Shown here: piece after piece, positions 43,327 through 55,800 of the stretch | How the letters are laid out: each line of letters begins with the position of its first letter | Numbering within the stretch: position 1 is the stretch's first letter | Made by a program: the position numbers and the translations under genes | Notes under the pieces: model-generated | What the model was told of the DNA's origin: nothing | Databases searched by the model: none | The model's input: the letters and a program-made list of their open reading frames with translations, nothing else | NCBI GenBank assembly: GCA_020740775.1 | Contig: JAHEWK010000002.1 | Location: 4,898,001-4,962,000 of the forward strand | DNA length: 64,000 nucleotides | DNA from: Ilyonectria destructans | Lineage: Eukaryota > Ascomycota > Sordariomycetes > Hypocreales > Nectriaceae | Direction of reading: 5' to 3'

Positions 43327-46300
43327 ATGCGGTTGTCTTCGCTCCTAGCCCCCGTGCTGCTCTTCAGCCTTGCTGAAGCCCATCGTGACCACGAAGATTA
43401 TCGTATTAAATGCAAACCAGACCATTGTCCTTGCCAGAATGAGTGTATTTCACTAAAGCAACACCATACATGCTGTGAGCGGCCATACTCTCGAGGTAAA
43501 AAGGGTCGTGACCATCACATCTGCGGACCGGGTACGTCTATACTTTAATTTAACATGAATGATTTGTGTTGACTTTGTTGCTCATAGGAAAGGAATGCTG
43601 TGGTAAGGGCTGTTGTCGAGAGGGCTGGAAGTGTTCCAAGGATGGACTTTGTCGTCCGCCCATCCCGCCTCAGCCATCAAATGATTGCACCACCTTTGTC
43701 ACCACTATTGTGAGACCTGTCACTACGATCACAAAACCTATTTCCACACTCACGCTTGGAGATGGCGAAACCTCGAATGTCCAAGTCCCCCCATCTGGAA
43801 CCACCACTACCTCTGAGCTTCCTGAAGACCCTGTTTCCACAACTACGACATACGGCCCTCCGGGAGGTATCACTACTTCGGATACCTCAGAGCATGGGTC
43901 TCCCTCTGGTGCAGTGACATCCGTGAACTCGGATGGACAAACCGTCATTTCTGACCCCGGCGGAGTTGTCACTATCCCGACTGGAATCTCAACTCCCATT
44001 GTCATTACCGGCTCCGACGGTCAAATTTCGACATTTTTTCCACCCAGTGTCACTACAGGCCCAGGAAATACAGATGTGACTGATATCGGTACAACGGCAA
44101 ACCAGCCCACGACAATTACGAACCCAGACGGTGGCGTTACAACCATCTTCCCTCCAGGAACCGAGCCAACGGATACAGATGCGACAAGCAATCCACCCAT
44201 TACCATTACCAATCCAGATGGGCAGGTCACTACAATTCTTCCTCCTGGTCCCTCGACAACTGATCTTCCTCCCGAAGGCACAACGGATACTACCAGTCTC
44301 ATTCCCACCATCATCACCAATCCCGATGGCCAGGTCACCACCATTCTTCCAACTGGAGGAACGACCACACCAGTTGTAACAACTCTTCCGGATGGACAAG
44401 TCACGACTATTTTCCCTCCTGGAGGAACGGAGACTCCCACTTCCGACGATGCCACCGCTCCTACAGTTGTTGTGACGACTCTCCCAGATGGCCAGGTTAC
44501 TACCATCCTACCTCCAGGGTCTCTTCCTACAACCACGTCCGATGCTTTCACCGCTCCCACAGCAGTTGTGACGACTCTTCCAGACGGCCAAGTCACTACA
44601 ATCTTGCCTCCCGACACCATAACCACGACAACTGAGGATATCACCGCTCCTACGGTGGTTATCACCACTCTCCCCGATGGTCAGGTTACAACGATCCGAC
44701 CTCCAGGTCCCCTCCCTACGACCACGTCTGAGGGTATCGATATTCCAACTGGAGTCGTGACGACTCTTCCCGATGGTCAAGTGACAACCATCTTCCCGCC
44801 TGGAACTCTGCCCACAATAACCTCTGATATTGTCACCGGCCCGACCGGTGGCGTCGTGACAACTCTTCCCGACGGACAAGTCACTACAATCTTCCCCCCT
44901 GTGCCTCTACCTACAACGACCTCCGATGTTGTCACCGGCCCAACAGGTGGCGTCGTCACAACTCTCCCCGATGGCCAGGTTACAACCATCTTCCCTCCTG
45001 GCACTCTACCCACGACAACTTCCGAGGATGTTAATGTTCCTACAGCAGTCGTAACAACTCTTCCCGATGGTCAGGTTACAACCATCTTCCCACCTCTACC
45101 TCTACCTACAACAACCTCGGATACCATCACCGGCCCAACCGGTGGCGTTGTGACAACTCTACCCGATGGCCAAGTTACAACCATCTTCCCGCCTGGAACT
45201 CTACCCACTACAACCTCCGATACTATCCCCGGCCCAACTGGTGGCGTCGTGACAACCCTTCCCGACGGACAAGTCACCACAATCTTCCCCCCTGCACCTC
45301 TTCCTACAACTTCCACCACGGGAGAAGCCGAAATACCGTCAACCGGCCTTGTCACAACTCTTCCGGATGGCCAAGTGACTACACTCTTCCCTCCGGCGCC
45401 GCCTGAGCCTACAACCACAGTGCCGCCAACTACGACTACCGATGTGCCTGTAGGCGGCTGGATCATCCCTATCACGACACCAGTTGACGAACCCAAGCCA
45501 ACTGATGATGGATCCGTCATCCCGTGTAGTCTATGGTTCTTCTCCATTTGCATCCAATGGGACGACTTTAACATCTTTGGGTGGGAGATTGTGCTCCCTC
45601 CTGGAATTCACCCACCAGGGCCGCCTCCACCATTCTCAATTGATCCGTCACTCAACTTCAAAATTGACATCACCGGAACCTTGCCCGACTGGCCAGAGTA
45701 CACAATTGGTCCTGACCGCCTTCCTACATTCCCACCCAAGCCATCTAATGGACCAGATGGCGAGTGTGAGACAGAGACTGCAGAGCTCTGCATCACCAGG
45801 ACTTCTTTTGGCGTCTCTGTTTCTGGAGAGCAAACCACGACGACAAACACGCAGGTTTTGTCCAGTTGCGGAACGGTATACGGCTGTAATGTGGAAGGCT
45901 CCAGCGCCACGGAAACAACGACTGCAGCAGAGACAGCCACAGGGACGCCCATCTCGCACGTAGTCTACCCCAAGGAGGGCAGAAATGAGACCCAAGTCGT
46001 TGAGATTGAAAACTTGCTTATTGATCTTGTTAAAAATGAGACCAAAATCTACGCATCTGATACCAAGTCACTTGGGTTGAACTTTTGGCGGTTGCCCCTG
46101 ACGATGGACCAAGCTGATGAACTCAGAAAAGTTGAGGATGTAAGTAATTCCCCTGTGTCTCATTTGAATCCAGAAACCTCTAACTTAGTGCTAGGTTGGC
46201 TCTGTTATGGAAGAGTGTGATAATGCAGCCTATCCATGCTGGGACCCTACTGTTGAGTTGGTCTGGCAGCAAGATGCGCCCGAGCAGCTAAGCTACGTTT

Positions 46301-48345
46301 CATGGCCTAATACCAACCCGCGAACATCTTTATCAGCTCTTCAGGGCCGATACTACTTTGACGATAGCAGTGGCCAGGATGTGGACGTCTGGGTCATGGA
46401 TACCGGCGCAACTGCAGACCATCCGGTACGTGTCGCTCCACCCATTACTAGCCTCCAGAGAAGACACTGACATTATGACCAGGAGTTTGACTTGATTAGA
46501 GATCGCTTCGACTGGGTTATCAAGGTCCCCGACTGGGATGGCCAATCGCGCCAGGATGATTCCTACACTGATCTCGCATCCAGCAATATCCTGAGCTCCC
46601 ACGGAACCTCCATGCTCAGTTTGGTGGCCGGAAAGACGGTTGGCGTGGCTAAGAACATCCGCGCTCACATTGCACGCCTTCCTCGTAAGAGATCAGGTGG
46701 AATGGGCTTCACTCCAGAAGACTACCTAGAAACCCTCGCCGAAGTTCACGAGCGCATGACGGCTGATCCCAACGGAGGCGCCAGTGGTGTTTTATTGCTG
46801 GCGCAGATGTATCAGCGCTCATTCTTCTATCGCCTCAAGGGCGACGGATCCAATTCGTTCCTTGAAATTGACGGTCGAACTTTTGACGAGTCGTTCGGCT
46901 TTGAGTGGCGTCTACACACACTTCTCGAGCAAATCATGGCAAAAGGCACGATAGTTGTCACGGGAGCGGGCAACCTTCAGAGCGCAACGATTGACGGATG
47001 GCCACAAAACTTTGGCAAGACGACTGGAGCCTTAAGGCTCGACGAGCTCATCGTGGTAGGCGCTGTGACTCCTGGAGAGCCAGGTGGCCAAGATGTGCTC
47101 GTTTACGGCAGCACAGATACCAGCAACGGGCTTCCACATGTGTATGCACCGGGGTATAACATGAAGGTCGCGGATGGTAACCGGCAACTTTGGAGTGCGG
47201 ATCAGACAGAGGGTATTTATAGGACAGGCAAGGGCACATCAGATGGTATGATTACCCTGCATCCTACACTTGCGGAGTCAAATAAAATGCTAACGGACCG
47301 AATCTCCAGCCTCAGCGATGACCGCAGGCCTTGTCGCCAGTTTCCTGAAGCTGGCACAGCTTGGTCAGCTCAATAACGACGACGGAACGCCTGTAGCCAG
47401 CACACCAGTTGGAATCCGGAACTACCTGCTCGCAAAGAGCTGGTCCCGAGGCCAGATTACTGGTGCTGACGGGGCGTTTCAACGATACGGCATCTGGAAC
47501 GGTGTTGATCTAACGAAGCGCGCATGTAGCTGGAATCCTAACCCGCCAACTAACCAGCGTCGTCAGGAAGATAGTGGCGGTGTTTGCGAGCTTCCTCTAA
47601 GTCCGACTACGAGCCAGACAAGCACTTCCATCGAGATAAGCACCACCATGCCTCCGTTGCCGACTCTTACAAACGACGCCACAGCGATTGTGACGCCCTC
47701 TGGAAGCTCCTGTGTCGCAACTGGGACCGTGACGCAATGCATTATCGGTTCAGGAGGTCAATCTGCCTGTGTCGAGAACCCAACATGTACCTCATGGGTC
47801 AACACCGAGGTGCCCGAGACGACAGCGGCGCCTCCTCCGGTGACCACGGCCCAGCCTCCTCCAGTATCGACAGACCCTCCGATAACACCCCTAGAACTCA
47901 AGCCCGTTGTGTGCGAAGATGAGGCCAACTTCCCCGGCCACGCTGACATTTCCCCCGACTCACAGGGGAACCTTGCCGATCGCTTCTGTGAAGTCGACAC
48001 GCTGGATAGTGGGATTACCGACATGGGGCCCGGAGATGCCGCACTCGAGAACACCCGGCTGGATACGCACGAAATCAAGTATTTCTACTCCATCTCGTGG
48101 ATTGACGGGTGTGTTACAACTGTCGAGCGTCAGGACGTTGAGAAGCCGGTTGGAGATGGTGGGATGGCTTGCAAGGATATTTTTATCCAAGCATTCAGCA
48201 ACTGTAAGTTTCACTATCCTCATCGTCCCGCAAATTGGGATAGTGGTTGTCATGAGCTAGGCTAACTGTTATAGGCAACAATGGTGGTGTTGGAGGTTAC
48301 ATTGATGCTGGCTGTCTTCGGTACTCTTTCGTCGGTGGCATTTAA
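43327..48345 (+). CDS. Large secreted subtilisin-like (S8) protease with Cys-rich head and Thr-rich repeats
   Basis: Six exons: 43327-43531, 43588-46139, 46195-46425, 46483-47245, 47310-48203 and 48275-48345, product 1571 aa. A signal peptide (MRLSSLLAPVLLFSLAEA) is followed by a Cys-rich module (CPCQNEC, then CCGKGCCREGWKCSKDGLC, granulin-like in spacing). Residues about 200-690 hold roughly fourteen Thr/Pro-rich units with a TTLPDGQVTTIFPPG core, probably O-glycosylated. A further Cys-containing linker leads to a subtilase domain: DTG at Asp988, HGTS at His1036 and GTSDASAMTAG at Ser1249, completed only after splicing intron 5. A Thr/Pro stretch and a small C-terminal Cys domain close the protein. 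It likely acts at the cell surface. The substrate is unknown; all three catalytic residues are present. Confidence 0.85.
43980..45440 (+). repeat. In-frame repeat region encoding Thr/Pro-rich units
   Basis: About fourteen imperfect units, most 90-110 bp, each coding (TT/TN)-PDGQVTTI-(F/L)PPG plus a variable TTTSD spacer. The six or so units between about 44750 and 45300 are nearly identical in protein and close in DNA, and alternate in two spacer types (GTLPTTTSD, PLPTTTSD). This suggests recent unequal crossing-over of a two-unit block. Confidence 0.85.
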
Positions 48346-48540
48346 CGAGTATTTGGTTAATTGTTCTCGTTGCCCTTTCTTCTATTACTTCTTCTATTCC
48401 CGATTCAAAGAGCTATATATATTTATGTACCATTCACAATTGCCCAGTTGGTGAGCGTCTGATCACCAATGAACTGGCATTTACCAGTACAATGCATATT
48501 CATGGTCTCACGATCTCTCTCTTTATGGACAGTGATGGGA

Positions 48541-49326
48541 CTATTTAGTTTCTTTGTGCAGCAACTCTTTCACCTTGTCCCGTAGGCCGTGAAGTGAGAA
48601 TCGACTTCGACTCTGCCCAGAATTCAAATCTCGGACCGCGCCTGTTGCTTCTGCATTCGCCAATTTTAGAGCCTTACTGATAATGACCTCGCTGGCCAAC
48701 TCAACAGCATCATCTTTCCCTAGTCCCTCTCCAGTCTGGGCCGAGACAGTGAGAAACTTCGCGTTTATCGTAGTGCTGAACTCTGCACCCTCCTGCATCG
48801 ATACGGCCCAGTTCTGCTGTGGTTGGTCCGTCTTCGTAGCCAACACCCACACCGGCTTCTCTTCTTCCTTTGGTCCAAAGAGCCCGCTATGGATCGTCCG
48901 CAGCAACTCGAAGCTAGCGCGGTCCGTGACGTCGTAAACCAGCAGGAAGGCTTCGCCATGCTGTACGAGCTGTTGATGCCAGGCATTCCGAGCAGCTATT
49001 TCACTGCCAAGTTGCATGCTAAACTCTAGCATGACAGGGTGTTTCTCGATATGGATCATCATCCGATGCTCGCCATTCTCGGTAGGGTCGTACGACTCTA
49101 GGACCATACCGAGAGTAAGCTCGTATCCATGTCAGCAGGAGTAGCATTGTGCTGAGTGATGACCACGATGGAATTTGTGAGGGTGTCAGCTTACTCTCTG
49201 CAAGATGCTGCGCCGCCCGCTTCCTGAGGCGCCCAGAACAGAAATCTTGATGGCGATCCTCTTGTTCTTGATGACGTATTCACGGACGGCAGCTTTCTGC
49301 TCTGGGGATATGGACGAGGGTGCCAT
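48541..49326 (-). CDS. Degenerate Ras-like small GTPase
   Basis: Two exons on the minus strand, 49326-49195 and 49119-48541, product 236 aa. Overall order follows Ras proteins: IKISVLGASGSGRRS (P-loop position), a YDPT effector segment, VMLEF, FLLVYDVTDRASFELL, WVLATKTD (G4) and VSAQTGEG (G5). Key catalytic residues differ: the P-loop Lys-Ser pair is Arg-Arg, and the DTAGQ switch II motif is replaced by SMQLGS, lacking the Mg-binding Asp and the catalytic Gln. The G4 Asn is Thr. No CaaX box ends the protein (LLHKETK). Fungal Ras-like proteins with such changes occur, but GTP hydrolysis is doubtful here. It could act as a pseudo-GTPase scaffold. It converges with the protease gene, 195 bp apart. 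Confidence 0.75.
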
Positions 49327-50847
49327 CTTGTTCCAGTAGCAAGGCGGTGCTAGTGTAAAAATGAGGTCGAAACCGAAAATAAAATTGCTCAAATATCGGG
49401 TGTTTTTTTACTCTTATCTTGATATTTCCAGTGTATTTCTTCTAGGAATAAGATATTGCTGCCTGGCTGTGAGACGAATGCTTCTCAACTCTCAGTGTCA
49501 CATCCACGACGCACGGACTTATGACGCTCAATATCTCACGTGGTCTATTGCTCGTGGCAAGCAACCTACCCTACATCGCGGCAGCGAGCACGACGCGATT
49601 GATTTGATGAGTTGCAAATAGATGATCGAAGTATCAGAAAGGCACTGCATACTACCTACTTAAAGTAGTCGGGCCTATTTCCAGTTTTTGGAGCTTGCAA
49701 TTCCGCATTCAGGATGATGGCAAACTTTACAGAATTTAATCAGGCTGGACAATCTTTTTCAGGCGTCTACACAAAGAAGGAAAATTTGTTGACCAACATC
49801 TACGTCATAAATTATCATCAATACAAGGTTGAGGTATGAGGGTTAGGTACTTGAATAATTTAACTGCCCTCCTGTCTCTATTACATCTCTGTGTCATACA
49901 ATGTTCCGGCAAGTCAAAACCATGTACTGGGAGGCGCGGAACTGAGTCAATGGGAACGGGTCCGCCCGGAACAAGAAGACAGCCTTGGCTCTACTAGTTC
50001 CTGGTTCCGACGCCATAGGTCAATGACGTATTCAGGGCCCTGTGGTAAGTGCTTGCATCCATCAATCCTCTCTCCCCTGTCCCAGAGGGCTCCACTTAAA
50101 CCTCATTTTGCAGGGTAAAGACTTATCCCCCACGCTTCCCACCTTGCTCTGACCAGTCTCCGCCGGCCCTTAATAGTAGCAGCTTGCAAATCCCGCGCCG
50201 TCAAAGCTTGTTAAGTGGCCAATGTCGGGCCGTCATCTCGACTCATTCAGAAGGAGTGGGCTACGCGCGCGGGAGAAAAAAAAGACTAGGGCAAGATCAG
50301 ATAAGCAAGATTCTCTACATGCCGGCATCGGCATTCGACTGAGTGCTGCCTTTGTGAGGCTCTGGTTCCTGCATGACCGGAACCACTTTATCACTCCACC
50401 TGCAACATACCAAACAGGGTCAATCCGACTCCTCGGTGGCGAGGGCCGTGCCTAGTCGTATGCAATGACGGCAAGCCCGGAGTGCCATGGCCGAGCTCGG
50501 TGACGTGGGAGAGGGGCAAGATGGCATTCGAGCTTTTCGATAATCACGAGTAAGGCTGGCACATACGTGGTGTGAACTGTTAAATATGGAGACGACAGGG
50601 AAGACTCCTGTATGAATCGTCCCAACTCTCGGAGTGGAACATCGGAAGTTCGGCAGTGTGAAACAATTCTGCTTCGATGCACTGAAGAAGGAAAGTTTAG
50701 TCTACTTGTTTGCTACTAGGGGTCCCCTGTATCCTTGGCGAAGTGAGATATAAGTTATAGAGATCTGCATCCTTCCAACACTCTTCTTCCTCTGTGTCGA
50801 TCAACACCAGACGTTCATTCATCTGTTACCGACCCAACAACTCCATC
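49327..50847. other. Intergenic region, promoter of the GMC oxidoreductase
   Basis: No gene recognised. Short frames have no domain. It contains TATA-like TATAAG at 50749-50754, about 100 bp before the ATG, and AGGGG/CCCCT stress-element cores at about 50718-50728. Confidence 0.45.
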
Positions 50848-52520
50848 ATGCGTCTGGTCTCTCTCAGTGGCCTCACAGCCTTGATCCTGGCCATGAAGGC
50901 CGCGGCCTCGACCTACGACTACATCGTTGTGGGCGGTGGCCCTGCTGGCATCATCACGGCCGAGCGTCTTTCCGAGGCCAACAAGAAGGTTCTCCTCCTG
51001 GAGCGAGGATCCGGCCCGACCGTTGCCACGGGCTCCAACCACACCCTCACCTGGGACGACTCCCTAACCCCGATCGACGTTCCCGGCTTGTCCTCTGCCG
51101 TTAGCGGACTTGACCTCTGGAACGAGTACATCTGCGACGATACGCCTGGATACTCAGCCTGCGTTCTGGGAGGAGGTGTTACGGTTAACTACATGGTCTT
51201 CGTTCACCCTGCCGCGCACGACTTCAACGACAAGTGGCCCCGGGGCTGGAAGTGGAACGATATTGCTCCTGCGGCCAACAGATTGTACAAGCGCAATCCC
51301 GGTACCACTCTTCCTTCGGAAAATGGTAAACGCTACGACCAGGGTCTCTACTCAACTCTTTCTGGCTTCTTCAGCAAGCTCGGCTGGAAGTCGGTTGACA
51401 TGATCAAGCAGCCCAACGAGAAGCACCAGGTTTATAGCTATCCCTCGTGGAACATCAAGGACGCGGAGCGTGCAGGCCCCGTGCGAACCTACCTGCCTCT
51501 GGCTCAAAAGCGAGACAACTTCAGCCTGCGTCTCAAGACAAAGGTTATCCGTCTTGTCCGATCTGGCTCCAAGGTAACTGGTGTCGAGGTTGAAAACTCC
51601 GCCGGCGCCCCAGAGATTATTAAGCTTGCTAAGAATGGACGCGTCGTTCTTTCTGCCGGCGCGCTGTCGACTCCTCGCGTCCTCTTCAACTCTGGTATCG
51701 GCCCTAAGGCCCAAATTCAGACAGCTAAGAAAACCGGAGTTACCCTCCCTCCTAAGAAGGACTGGATTGAGCTCCCTGTTGGCAAGAACCTCAAGGATCA
51801 TCCCATCTTTTCCATTATCGTCAACACCGGCGACGCCTGGGGCCCTCTTGATACAGCCAGCGTTCTCAACGGTTCTGATACTTCTAACATTAACTTGTAC
51901 GAGAAGAAGGACTCTGGCGTGCTCACCCAGGGCAGACACCGCATGATTTTCTTTTCGTCCAACGTTGGGAGCGACGGTATTACCCGCTACTACCAAGGCT
52001 CTTGCGCCGCCTCCGCCAAGGGCGTCGTTACCATTACGCAGTACATGACCCACGGTCTTACGTCCACGGGTGTCTTGGGTCTTTCCGACGACGGTAGTAC
52101 TGTTATGGAGCAGTCCCCCTATCTTCAAACTGATGGTGATGTTGAGGCTGCGACCTCATTCATTCAGGGAATGGTCGATGACATTACGGATCCCTCAACT
52201 GGCTTCAAGCTCCAGACCTACACAAACACCTCAGCTATTGTTGGTTCTCTCACCAGCGGCATTCACTACACGGGTACTGCTAAGATGGGTACCGATGACG
52301 GCCGCAAGGGCGGCTCCTCCGTCGTTGACACAAACACCAAAGTCTACGGAATGGATAACCTGGTAAGTGTCTTCATGTGCGATTGTGAGATTCACATACT
52401 GACCAAGTGCAGTTCATTTCTGATGCTAGCATTCACCCTGACCTCCCTACTGGCAACAGCCAGGCGATCATCATGGTTGTTGCTGAGATGGCAGCTGCTA
52501 AGATTCTTGCTTACAAGTAG
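50848..52520 (+). CDS. Secreted GMC oxidoreductase, cellobiose-dehydrogenase-like flavin domain
   Basis: Two exons, 50848-52362 and 52413-52520, product 540 aa. A signal peptide (MRLVSLSGLTALILAMKAAAS) precedes the FAD-binding motif YDYIVVGGGPAGIITAERLSE with LLLERG. Further GMC features are CVLGGGVTVNYMVFVHP, GRVVLSAGALSTPRVLFNSGIGP, LPVGKNLKDHP, and in the last part HYTGTAKMG with the catalytic His, then GMDNLFISDASIHPDLPTGNSQAIIMVVAE spanning the intron. The layout matches the flavodehydrogenase half of cellobiose dehydrogenases, without the N-terminal haem domain. It probably oxidises sugars or alcohols outside the cell and passes electrons to quinones or metals. An upstream in-frame ATG at 50794 would hide the signal peptide, so 50848 is preferred. 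Intact. Confidence 0.9.
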
Positions 52521-52852
52521 ATATGTCCAGGACGGACACGAAGCTTTGCAATTTGTAAATACTTTAAGATAGACTGGTATTTGGTCTGGCCGACTAGTCA
52601 GGGAATAGCTAGCTAAACTGTGAATATGAATTACTTGAATTATGTGACGGAATTCAAGTGACAGGTTTTACGCTCTCTTCGCTTTTCATCTCAAGTTCGG
52701 CTCCCCTGTCCAATTGGTCCTTATCAGCTACCTGGGTCAGCCCGTACAGCCTGCTACGAGCGAGCAGTAGGCGGGAAAAGGCAAAGAGAGAAATAATATG
52801 ATATACTTTACTCCTTTTCTATTCTGCCTCAAGCCAAAGCGTACCGGAATAA
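52521..52852. other. Short convergent intergenic region
   Basis: This is the 3' flank shared by the GMC oxidoreductase (plus) and the NACHT-HEAT gene (minus). No feature seen. Confidence 0.5.
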
Positions 52853-55800
52853 TCACTGATGAGAACCTTCTCCTTCCACACTGTCCCACAGCTTGTAGCC
52901 ACCGCCATTCCATAGTTGCCGACCTCTGCGAACTCCGGCTTGAAATTGATCGTACAGACTTCTAGACTCAAAAGAAGCTGTTCGGAGCCCACTCGCTTGT
53001 TCCATAATGCAAGAGCTGTATCCATCATTGCACAAAGTTACCTGTTCCCGAAAACTGCGAAATAGCATGCTTCCATACAAATGTTCCACAAGTTCAGTAT
53101 TGAGGAGGGTAGAGTCAGTGGTCTCAGGCTGTCCTTGGGGTTCGAACAATAACCCCGCATGCTTCAGCATTCTGTCCAACAAAGTCGGTCCCGATCCTAG
53201 GTTGTAGGCAAAGCTAGATCGAAAAAGCTCGTCCTCGTCCTTGAGCAATGCTACCAGTGCTGTAATAGCTGACTCTGGCAAGCTTGATGATTGCTGCCCT
53301 AGGGCTTTGACGGCACAAGATCGAACAAAAGCATTCACGTCCTTAAGCCGTGCTACCAGTGCCATAATAGCTGACTCTGGCAAGATTGATGATTGCTGCC
53401 CTAGGGCTTCGGCGGCACAAGATCGAACAATCCCTTGCTCGTCGTTGAGCAGTGCTACCAGTGCCATAATAGCTGACTCTGGCAAGATTGATGATTGCTG
53501 CCCTAGGGCTTCGGCACAAGATCGAACAATCCCTTGCTCGTCGTTGAGCAGTGCTATCAGTGCTGTAATAGCTGACTCTGGTAAGGTTGATGATTGATGC
53601 GCTAGGGCTTTGACGGCAGATTTTCGAACGCAACCTTCCTCGTCGTTGAGCAGTGCTATCAGTGCTGTAATAGCTGACTCTGGTAAGGTTGATGATTGCT
53701 GCGCTAGGGCTTCGACGGCAAATTTTCGAACGCAACCTTCCTCGTCGTTGAGCAGTGATACCAGTGCTGTAGTAACTGCCTCAGGCAATGTGGATGATTG
53801 CTTCCTTAGGACGGCGGCGGCATGTTCTCGAACAGACATTTCCTCATCCTGAAGCAGCGCTATCAGTGCTGTAATAGCTGCCTCTGGTAAGTTTGATGAT
53901 TGCCGCCCTAGAGCTTCAGCGGCACGTTTTCGAACAGCCTCTTCCTCATCCTTAAGCAGTGCTATTAGTGGTGTAATAGCTGCCTCCGGTAAGGTTGATG
54001 TCAGGTTCCTCAGGCCTTTGGCGGCATGTTCTCGAACAACACTTCCCTCGCTCTTAAGCAGTGCTGTTAATGCTGTAATAGCTGCGTTTGATCGGATTCG
54101 TGATTGATTCACTAGCGCTGCGGCGGCATGGACTTGGACCAACTCTGCCTCGTCCTCAAGCAGTGCTACTAATGCTGTAATAGTTGCCTCTGGTAAGTTC
54201 GGTTGGTTCGTTAGGAGTTGAGCGGCGCAAGATTGAACACGACTGTCCTCATTTTCAAGTAGTGCTGTTAGTATTGTGACAACTCCCTCTTGCAAGCCCG
54301 ATGGGCGCCCCAGGACTGCGACGCCAGAGGATCGGGTATGTTGGCCCGTATCCTTAAATAGTGCTATTAGCGCTTCAACACTTGCCTCTGATAAGTATAA
54401 TTGACGCCCAAGGATATTGGCAACAAAATCTCGTACCGCATCATTACTGTCCGCGAGCAGTGTTACTAGTACTGTAATAGTTGCATCTGGTAAGTTCGAT
54501 TGGTTGCTGAGGGCCCAGGCGGCGGAAAATCGGACAACAGTGTCCTCCTTCAGCAGTGCTGTTAACACTGTGACGGTTGTCTCTGGTAAGTCCGATTGAT
54601 ATCTTAGGCCGCGAATGGCATAAGATCGAAGATCAACGTTCTCATCCCCAAGTAGTAATGTGAGCCTTGTAATAACTTCCTCTGGTAAGCTGGACTGTCG
54701 TTCCAAGGCGAGTGGCGATGTTAGATTGAAACTCCTCGTTGTCTTCCTCGAGTAGCGCCACTAGCATTTGGATGGCCGACTCTGATAACTGCCTTCTAGA
54801 TTCTAACATTGCGTATAGAATTGACCGTCTTCTGGAGCCAGGCCCGGATTTTAGAGTAGCACATAGGAGGTTCTCGGGACACTCTGATTCTCCTGCTAAG
54901 AATGAGATTCCTGCTAGGTCGATCTCAAAGAGCAGCCACTGTGATAGTTTTGCTTCTAGGGCCAATCGCATTGGCAACTTCGTCGAAGTGTGCACTTCGC
55001 TCAAGCAATGCATGACCAGCCGCTGGTGCGTTGGTCCCAAAAGGTCGAGGGGCTCCGCTTCGATTTCGTTGAAGAATCCGAGTAACTCTTCCGCTTCTTC
55101 CGCTCCTTCCGCTTCAAGAAGGCCGGAAACAAAACGCCAAAAGACATCGTAACGTGCCGAGTATTTGTGCTCCTGAAGAAACTTGCGTGGAGAGATGCGC
55201 TCGATTCTTTTTCTGTTCAGTTCCAGACATCTGAGCTCTTGTTTGGTTCTCCAATGTCGCACAAAATACCCCGCCGCAAAATACTCCTGAAAAGTAAGGT
55301 GGAGGAAATGGTAGCTAGGGTTCTTCGATGAAGGATCTGACGTTCGAAGAAAAGAGAGGTGTGGAAGCGTCTTGTTGAGGATAAGGGCGGTGGACCTGAA
55401 GTGCTTAGATATAGCGTCCTGATGCTCTAAAGGAAAGTCTATCGCATCATTGTGCAGTCCAGTGAAAGCAAGGCCTTCGAGGAAACAAATCTCATCCTGG
55501 ACCAAGTCTTTGACATGTGAGAGGTCAATATCGCCGGCCGTTAGAGATTTTCCCTCATGTTGCTTTTCCAGTTTCAAGACATCCTTCTTCCACAGCCTTT
55601 GTATTATGGAGTGGTATATATCAGTCATAGTGTTTAGAGGCGTTTCGGGATGAATGTCTTCCCAGGTATAACAAAGTGCATCTAGTTGAATTGGGATGCG
55701 CACCAAACCCTGGATAAGTTTATGGCTTTGGAGGAAGGACTGGGCCTTGTCGACGTTTCTCTTATTCGGTTCGCCCGTGTTCGGATCGGCGAAGGCGTTT

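Noticed and set aside
44021..45574. Minus-strand frames with GGKMVVTWPSGRVV repeats inside the subtilase gene
   Set aside because: Antisense reading of the TTLPDGQVTT repeats; no start context, domain or splice support.
52819..53028. Alternative last exon for the NACHT-HEAT gene
   Set aside because: A GTAACT donor could shift to this frame, but the direct frame encodes the conserved FREQ/GLRTASFES tail, so no intron is needed.
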